Positions 7,044 to 11,380 of a stretch of 11,380 nt of DNA are shown one piece after another. Every line of letters begins with the position of its first letter. The stretch's first letter is position 1. A program made the translations under genes and the position numbers. This DNA comes from Treponema_I sp045616125. GTDB taxonomy: Bacteria; Spirochaetota; Spirochaetia; Treponematales; Treponemataceae. The notes below the pieces were generated by a model. That model was not told where the DNA came from and did not search any database. It saw only the letters and a program-made list of their open reading frames with translations. The stretch spans positions 1 to 11,380 of the forward strand of contig JAZLGC010000078.1 of assembly GCA_045616125.1 (NCBI GenBank), read 5' to 3'.

Positions 7044-7716
7044 ATGATGAAAAGCCCTAAAGAATTGAGTGTAGAACAGAAATTAGTGGAACTGACGGAG
7101 GAAATAATTGCGCTGACTGAAGAAAAAGATGCGCTTCCCCGGCAGATTCTCAATGAATTGATTGAAAACCCTGAAATTGCAGCACTGCAGAATTATGCCA
7201 ATACGGTACCGATTGTCCGGTTGGGATTCAATGACCATAGGCCGGCAGGATCATGAACTGTATTCCGGTATTCTTGCCATGCCCCTTGTTGACCGTATCC
7301 TTGAAAAGTACCTTTCTGCTGCATCTGACATTAACCGGCGGGTAATCATCCGTTCACTGGCATTGGAAGGCATTATCGGTCATATGGGGAATCGGAAGAT
7401 TCATTCAATTGAGGCAGGTCTTATCCTTATAGCCGATGGCTGCGACATGACCAAAGGCCGGGCCCGGATTCCCATGGAACTGAATACAAAACCTGCCGTT
7501 GGTGATATTCACAAGTACTCGGCAAATTCCATTGAACGGGTGAAAATCCATCAGGGAACCGGCAAACCCATTCAGATTGAAGTAAGCATGAGCAGCCACG
7601 CCGGCTTCTTTCAGATTGAAGAAGTGCTGATTCCTAAAACCCAGGCTTCACCGGCAAAGCAGTATGTGGAACTGTATGCCGGCATAGAAGGGCAGGAAGT
7701 AAAGCAGTATCTGTAA
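7044..7716 (+). pseudogene. Broken HD-superfamily phosphohydrolase gene with internal deletion
   Basis: Two frames make up one gene. The first (7044-7256) gives 70 residues ending ...ALQNYANTVPIVRLGFNDH, then five out-of-frame residues and a stop. The second frame resumes at about 7233 with GRQDHELYSGILAMPLVDRIL and continues through EGIIGHMGNRKIHSIEAG, LILIADGCDMTKGRARIPM and GDIHKYSANSIERV to QEVKQYL. These are N- and C-terminal parts of a conserved HD-domain family (COG3294-like), where GFNDHG normally leads into the catalytic region with the HD dyad. From memory, about 50 residues including LHD(I/L)GM are missing, and the frame shifts by +1. The gene is therefore very probably inactive, or leaves only two fragments. 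Start ATG 7044 or 7047 has CAGGA upstream. Its last 24 bases are repeated at 9073-9096. Confidence 0.8.
7693..7716 (+). repeat. Left 24-bp direct repeat flanking the ATPase insertion
   Basis: This copy begins CAGGAAGTAAAG and ends CAGTATCTGTAA, encoding QEVKQYL and the stop of the HD gene. It matches 9073-9096 at 23 of 24 positions; the difference is T7700 against C9080. The copies are 1380 bases apart. Confidence 0.85.
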
Positions 7717-7730
7717 AGGAAAGATTTCTA

Positions 7731-8951
7731 TCAATAATCTTTCAGCCACTCAACCAGATTTCTTTTCTCGATTCCTTCATCATTAAAATCATCGGTGTCG
7801 TCCAATGTCAGGACGATTTTTCTATAATTATCACGAACTTCTTTCAGAGGACGGAATTCTCGTTGTGTTACTGCAGAATCAGCTAGCAGATAAGCAACCT
7901 GTATGTAAAGTTTTTCTGCATTTTTTTCGGCAATGAAGTCAATTTCCAGATTTTCATTTTTGCCGATGCAGACTTTGTATCCACGCAGGAGAAGTTCATT
8001 GTATACAACATTTTCAAGGATGCCTGAAATATCATTCTGCTTGAATCCCGCAACTGCATTTCTTATACCCAGATCCGTGATGTAATATTTTTCAAGAGTT
8101 TCCAGTATTTCTTTCCCCTTAATATCATAGCGTTTGACTTTACTGATAATGAAAGCTGACTCCAGTGCATATAAAAAATCATAAATCATATCATTGCCAA
8201 AAGACTTGAACTGATTTTTTACAAAACAGCTGATGGATTTTGCTGAAAAAATGTTTCCAATGTTTTCCATAATAAAATTAATTGTTGAAATCAGTTTTTC
8301 ACTGGATTTAATTTTGTTGCGTTCTATTACATCTTTTAAGATTACCGAATTAAAAACATCCGTCAGATACTGCCAGATTAAGTTTTCGTTTTTGTTCATA
8401 AAATGAATTGCAGGAAGACCGCCGAACTTTATGTATTCCCAGAAAAGTTCTTTTTCGGTTTTTGGGGATTCCAAATTCAGAGTCCTGGTAAACGAAATAA
8501 ATTCATTAAAACTCAGAGGATATACTTTAATTTCAACATAACGACCGGCTATATGTGTTGCAAATTCGCTTGAAAGGAGTCTTGAATTTGAACCTGTAAT
8601 ATACATGTCGCAATCCAGATCTTTCATCAATGAAGCAATTGTGAGTTCCCAGCATTCAACATTTTGAAGTTCATCCAGGAAAATATATATTTTTTGATTC
8701 TTATCTGCATTTTCTGAAAGGTGCAGGACTTCTTCATATAGGGCAAGATGATTTCTTAATCTGGAATTTTTCAGGGATTCAAAATCTATATAAAGGATGT
8801 TTTGTTCAGGTACATTAAGTTTTAGAAGTTCATCCTTAAACATTATTAATATTGATGACTTTCCTGCGCGTCTTATACCGGACAGAATTTTAACTACTGG
8901 AGAATCTTTGTATTCCAATAATTTTGTTATATAGATTTCTCTTCTAATCAT
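7731..8951 (-). CDS. AAA-family ATPase with C-terminal DUF4143 domain
   Basis: The product has 406 residues, typical for this family. Its cellular role is poorly defined, and members often occur as scattered paralogues. The N-terminal AAA domain has Walker A GIRRAGKS (25-32), Walker B IYIFLDELQNV (88-98), the sensor-like segment YITGSNSRLLSSE (117-129) and AGRYVEIKVYPLSFNEF (135-151). FGGLPA (176-181) leads into the DUF4143 region. It ends in a restriction-nuclease-like fold with ENVVYNELLLRGY (313-325), EIDF (336-339) and YIQVAY (349-354), then QREFRPLK and DNYRKIVLTLDD. Codon use and base composition are clearly A+T-richer than the pst genes, suggesting horizontal acquisition. The start ATG (8951) has only AGGA two bases upstream, inside a small ATTCC/GGAAT hairpin, so translation may be weak. 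No antitoxin or partner gene is adjacent. Confidence 0.88.
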   Translation of the reverse strand: MIRREIYITKLLEYKDSPVVKILSGIRRAGKSSILIMFKDELLKLNVPEQNILYIDFESLKNSRLRNHLALYEEVLHLSENADKNQKIYIFLDELQNVECWELTIASLMKDLDCDMYITGSNSRLLSSEFATHIAGRYVEIKVYPLSFNEFISFTRTLNLESPKTEKELFWEYIKFGGLPAIHFMNKNENLIWQYLTDVFNSVILKDVIERNKIKSSEKLISTINFIMENIGNIFSAKSISCFVKNQFKSFGNDMIYDFLYALESAFIISKVKRYDIKGKEILETLEKYYITDLGIRNAVAGFKQNDISGILENVVYNELLLRGYKVCIGKNENLEIDFIAEKNAEKLYIQVAYLLADSAVTQREFRPLKEVRDNYRKIVLTLDDTDDFNDEGIEKRNLVEWLKDY

Positions 8952-9063
8952 ATTCCTATATTACGGAATGATTTGTAATTTATCAATAGTTTGTCCTGTT
9001 TTTCGGATAAACTCTGTTCTGCAATATTCTTCTTCACAAGAATGCATTTTCTTGATTTTTGTG

Positions 9064-9069
9064 ATTATA
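9064..9069 (-). promoter_or_regulatory. Candidate -10 element for the ATPase gene
   Basis: Leftward, TATAAT is a perfect -10 hexamer just inside the right end of the insertion. No good -35 is seen at 17 bases; that position falls in the right direct repeat. It would give a leader of about 100 bases before the ATG at 8951. Confidence 0.4.
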
Positions 9070-9072
9070 CAA

Positions 9073-9096
9073 CAGGAAGCAAAGCAGTATCTGTAA
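9073..9096 (+). repeat. Right 24-bp direct repeat flanking the ATPase insertion
   Basis: This is a second copy of the HD gene's 3' end. It would encode QEAKQYL and a stop, but has no upstream reading frame here. It ends two bases before the cotransporter's stop codon and differs from the left copy at a single base (C9080). Confidence 0.85.
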
Positions 9097-9098
9097 CG

Positions 9099-10751
9099 TT
9101 ACCCTGCCTGCACAATGCCGAAAACGCAGTCGCCGGCTTTTTCGATTTTCCGGATCAGGTCCATGTAGTGCAGTTCGTTTTTTACGGTACTGCCGTTTTC
9201 CATGCGCTTTCGCGACTGGCGGCGCAGTATTTTCTTCCGGCTGTCTATTGCTTCTTCCAGTTCATCTGCCGGAAATGGAATCGTGTCGATACTGCCGGCA
9301 GAAAGATACAGGCACACCTGCTCATAAAACAAGCGGACCATTTCAAGATAATCGGTCAGCTCTCCCGTTCTCTCACGGTCCTGTGCCAGAGAAGGACTGC
9401 CACCATCTTCTGCATATTTCTGTGCGCTGTGCATGATGGCATCGCACTCATCACTTAAGTTTTCAAGGCTTTCGGTAACCTGCATAAGACGGGCAAAGTG
9501 CTGGCGGTCTGTGGCATTGGCAGTGGGAAGCCGGATACATTTCTGCAGGAACTCGGTTATGGCAAACTTCATCTCATCAATGTATTCTTCTGCCGCCTGT
9601 ACTTTTTCCTGGTACACGGCCAGCTCATCCTGAGCGGTAAAGGCATCATGAAGCAGGTCAAACATACTCATGACTTTAGCGGCCATACGTGAAATTTCCT
9701 TCTGGATCTGGAACTGGTATACGTCGGCACTGGCATGGGTAGATGGCATGATTGCCGGAAAGTGGTAATGGCCGTCTTCTGATGCAGTGTGTTCGGGAAT
9801 GATTTTTGTGGCCAAGGCTGCAATCTGGTTTACAAAGGGCAGAAAAAGCACTGTTGCGCTCAGGTTGAATACCGTGTGCAGCATGGCAATGTGGGTGGTA
9901 ATGTTTGTCTGCGGGGCGCCGGGGACTATCAGGTCTACCAGGGCCAGAAACGGCTTAAAGACCAGCAGGGCCAGAATGGTGCCGGTAGTGTTGAATGCAA
10001 CATGGACCAGTGCCGTGCGTTTTGCGTTGACGGTTGCCCCGAAACTGGACATGACGGCATCAATGGTGGAACCGATGTTGCTTCCCAGTACGATGGCTGC
10101 AGCCAGTTCCCAGCTGATACTGCCGCCGGCTGCCATGGTCAGGACGATGGCGGTCATGGCAGATGAGGAATGAATCAGCGCCGTGATGAAAGCGCCCACT
10201 GCCACTCCGATAATCAGTTCCATACCGCCGGATGAATCAAAGTTCTGCAGAAATGCCACGGATGATGGGCTTAAGGTAAGGGTATCCTTTAAAAGGCCCA
10301 GCCCCAGGAACAGCAGGGCAAAGCCCATGAAACAGTCGGCATAGTTATGAATGGTAAGGCGCTTGAAATACTTCAGGATGTAGCCAAGACCGAAAAGAGG
10401 AATGGCTGCCGCTGAAATGGAAAAGGAGAAGCCGAAAAAGGAAACAATCCAGGCGGTGACGGTGGTACCGATGTTGGCACCAAAGATGACGCCGATGGCC
10501 TGGGGCAGGGTAAGGATTTCGGCGTTGACAAAGCTGACAACCATAACGGTGGTAGCCCCTGATGACTGAATCAGAGCAGTAACGCCAATTCCCGTAAGGA
10601 CGGCGGTAAAACGGTTCCCCGTTATCTTTCCCAGCATTTTCTGCAGGTTGCTGCCGGCTCCTTTCTGAATACCGTCAGACAGCATGTTCATGCCGAACAG
10701 AAGAAGACTTAAGGATCCGATAAAACCGGCAATCTGTGCCATAACGACCAT
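9099..10751 (-). CDS. Na/Pi cotransporter family protein with C-terminal PhoU-like domain
   Basis: This is a secondary sodium:phosphate carrier of the NptA/SLC34-like type in the cytoplasmic membrane. The product has 550 residues. The transport domain (about 1-310) is two inverted repeats. Each has a serine motif, IQSSGATT (61-68) and IHSSSAMT (193-200), and a glycine motif, GANIGTT (91-97) and GSNIGST (223-229). The second serine motif has His where many homologues have Gln. Residues about 340-550 are predicted helical and resemble a PhoU domain (IQKEISRMAAKVMSMFDLL, then VTESLENLSDECDAIM), a common fusion in this family. GGAGGTG six bases before ATG 10751 supports the start. Two tandem TTTACA 11-mers lie upstream. 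It converges on the HD gene. Cytoplasmic Pi import is likely; export has been proposed for related proteins. Confidence 0.9.
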   Translation of the reverse strand: MVVMAQIAGFIGSLSLLLFGMNMLSDGIQKGAGSNLQKMLGKITGNRFTAVLTGIGVTALIQSSGATTVMVVSFVNAEILTLPQAIGVIFGANIGTTVTAWIVSFFGFSFSISAAAIPLFGLGYILKYFKRLTIHNYADCFMGFALLFLGLGLLKDTLTLSPSSVAFLQNFDSSGGMELIIGVAVGAFITALIHSSSAMTAIVLTMAAGGSISWELAAAIVLGSNIGSTIDAVMSSFGATVNAKRTALVHVAFNTTGTILALLVFKPFLALVDLIVPGAPQTNITTHIAMLHTVFNLSATVLFLPFVNQIAALATKIIPEHTASEDGHYHFPAIMPSTHASADVYQFQIQKEISRMAAKVMSMFDLLHDAFTAQDELAVYQEKVQAAEEYIDEMKFAITEFLQKCIRLPTANATDRQHFARLMQVTESLENLSDECDAIMHSAQKYAEDGGSPSLAQDRERTGELTDYLEMVRLFYEQVCLYLSAGSIDTIPFPADELEEAIDSRKKILRRQSRKRMENGSTVKNELHYMDLIRKIEKAGDCVFGIVQAG

Positions 10752-10813
10752 GGAGCACCTCCAGAATATTCCATCGTAAAGGTACTATCGCAATAGATGT
10801 TTGTGTATGGCTC

Positions 10814-10835
10814 CTTTGTAAAATCTTTGTAAAAT
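10814..10835 (-). promoter_or_regulatory. Tandem 11-bp repeats, candidate Pho box of the cotransporter
   Basis: CTTTGTAAAAT occurs twice head to tail with no gap (10814-10824, 10825-10835). Read leftward, this is TTTACA-N5-TTTACA, the layout of Bacillus PhoP boxes. TACACA starts nine bases after the second TTTACA, as at pstS and phoA. The sites lie 63-84 bases upstream of the start codon at 10751. The perfect repeat is seen directly; the PhoP-type identity is inferred from its position before a phosphate transporter. Confidence 0.5.
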
Positions 10836-11070
10836 TTGCATACCCTATTTGGAACCTTTTCTTACATTGGTTTCAGAATCAATGGTGTGGGCATTGCTGG
10901 GGAGGGAACGACAGCGGAAACGAAGTTCCCAGAGTGCGACCGCATGGGGAAAATCGCTTCACCTTCCTTATTCTCCAAAACAAATCCCCAGAGCTTTTGC
11001 CTGCGTTACAACATCAGCACTTCTGTAGCAAAGTCTTTTTTTGTCGGCTTGGAAATGCGTATTATACTTT
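10836..11070. other. Noncoding, interspersed-repeat-like stretch
   Basis: No convincing gene fills the gap between the cotransporter and the partial gene at the right. Several frames on both strands stay partly open: rightward with SKTNPQSFCLRYNIST, leftward with a 27-codon frame from 10945 to 10862 containing HSGNFVSAVVPSPAMP. I recall very similar strings as scattered short hypothetical proteins in Treponema genomes, so this may be one copy of a dispersed repeat. That is memory, not a search. It contains a GGGAAC/GTTCCC inverted repeat (about 10905-10931). A leftward TATAAT sits at 11061-11066, with TTGAAA 15 bases upstream inside the end of the next gene. Confidence 0.4.
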
Positions 11071-11380
11071 TTAACATCCTTTTTCAAAGCGAGCTTGTCG
11101 TGCTTTTTCGTGTGCTTGTATTAATTTAATATTTTGGTGATATCTTGCAGAAACATTTTCTTCCAGTGAAATTTTATTTGAACGCATCACAAAATTAAAA
11201 TCATCATCTGAAATTCCATATAACCAATTAGGATTTTGTTTATTATATTTTTGAAAATAATAATCCGAATCTATTTTTATCAAATTTTCAATTGTTTGCT
11301 TCTTTTCACTTATCAAATTTTTTTCAATAAGGAATGGATATAAAACATCTTTGTAAAATGATTTACTTAATTTAGAACCT
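11071..11380 (-). CDS. Unidentified A+T-rich gene, C-terminal part only
   Basis: The leftward frame is open from the window edge to TAA at 11073-11071, so its start lies outside the window. About 103 residues are visible, beginning GSKLSKSFYKDVLYPFLIEKN and ending AHEKARQARFEKGC. A TTG at 11316 could serve as a start, but the frame continues upstream without a stop and TTG lacks a ribosome binding site, so an internal TTG leucine is more likely. The sequence is rich in Lys, Asn, Ile and aromatic residues, includes YFQKYNKQNPNWLYGISDDDF, and ends in a basic, probably helical tail. I do not recognise the family. The low G+C content, like that of the ATPase, suggests acquired DNA. Confidence 0.6.
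   Translation of the reverse strand, partial: GSKLSKSFYKDVLYPFLIEKNLISEKKQTIENLIKIDSDYYFQKYNKQNPNWLYGISDDDFNFVMRSNKISLEENVSARYHQNIKLIQAHEKARQARFEKGC

Larger units (their letters stand above)
7693..9096. mobile_element. Putative 1380-bp insertion carrying a DUF4143 ATPase gene
   Basis: The segment between the 24-bp repeats holds one A+T-rich leftward gene and little else: 14 bases at its 3' side and about 120 bases of leader. Excising one repeat unit makes the HD gene's TAA lie two bases from the cotransporter's convergent stop (CG between TAA and TTA), a typical compact junction. The ends show no terminal inverted repeats, and there is no transposase or integrase. It is therefore not a recognisable insertion sequence. 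Insertion at a gene 3' end with restoration of that end resembles site-specific integration, but the mechanism is unknown. Confidence 0.5.

Noticed and set aside
7200..7260. Programmed ribosomal frameshift in the HD gene
   Set aside because: No slippery run or stimulatory structure is evident. Conserved residues between GFNDH and GRQDHE are absent, so a frameshift alone would not restore the protein.
7653..7668. A further GCAAAGCAGTAT match inside the HD gene as a third repeat copy
   Set aside because: It encodes AKQYV in a different part of the conserved protein and shares only a short core, explained by similar codons.
7717..9072. Classical insertion sequence around the ATPase gene
   Set aside because: The ends show no inverted repeats, there is no transposase, and the 24-bp duplication is longer than usual target-site duplications.
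9787..10173. Long rightward open frames opposite the cotransporter gene
   Set aside because: They are antisense shadows of a well-supported transporter gene, with no ribosome binding sites and no recognisable motifs.
10836..11129. A 97-residue rightward protein from a TTG start
   Set aside because: It has no ribosome binding site, overlaps the opposing partial gene, and lies in a repeat-like stretch with several equally open frames; treated as noncoding.
11349..11359. Third copy of the 11-mer CTTTGTAAAAT
   Set aside because: It is a single copy inside the coding frame of the right-edge gene (SFYKD) in A+T-rich DNA, so it is probably coincidental.

Overview
The window looks chromosomal and comes from a spirochaete, most likely a Treponema. 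This rests on the style of the PstS leader (a hydrophobic stretch ending in FASGKAES), the gene repertoire, and an interspersed-repeat-like stretch at the right that resembles sequence I remember from Treponema genomes. The genus is an inference from memory, not a database result. Most genes are of moderate G+C content. Two stretches are visibly A+T-richer: the ATPase gene at 7731-8951 and the partial gene after about 11100.

Layout. Positions 1-31 hold the start of a divergent leftward gene with an unusually strong Shine-Dalgarno. Positions 245-5333 form a compact rightward phosphate operon, pstS-pstC-pstA-pstB-phoU plus a YibE/F-type membrane protein. Its junctions are overlapping or abutting (TAA/ATG, ATGA, TGATG, a 1-base gap, GTGA), which suggests translational coupling. 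Then come phoA (5445-6971, secreted alkaline phosphatase) with a strong intrinsic terminator (6991-7034), and a broken HD-superfamily hydrolase gene (7044-7716). A leftward AAA/DUF4143 ATPase follows (7731-8951), apparently inserted as a 1380-bp unit between 24-bp direct repeats. A leftward Na/Pi cotransporter with a C-terminal PhoU-like domain occupies 9099-10751. A repeat-like noncoding stretch and an unidentified partial leftward gene complete the window.

How it works together. This is a phosphate-acquisition island. PhoA would release Pi from organic phosphate outside the cytoplasm, PstSCAB would import it at high affinity, PhoU would couple transport to signalling, and the Na/Pi carrier is a second Pi route. 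Three promoter regions carry direct repeats resembling Bacillus-type PhoP boxes. pstS and phoA share CTTAAC-N16-CTTAACA, and the cotransporter has two perfect tandem 11-mers containing TTTACA. In all three a TA-starting hexamer lies nine bases after the last repeat core, so a common Pho-type regulator is plausible.

Most notable observations. PstS is circularly permuted relative to classical PstS. The pstS Shine-Dalgarno is buried in a perfect 10-bp hairpin. The HD gene has lost its catalytic core through an internal out-of-frame deletion. The ATPase gene sits in an insertion that duplicated the last 24 bp of the HD gene; removing it restores a locus where two convergent stop codons are only two bases apart.
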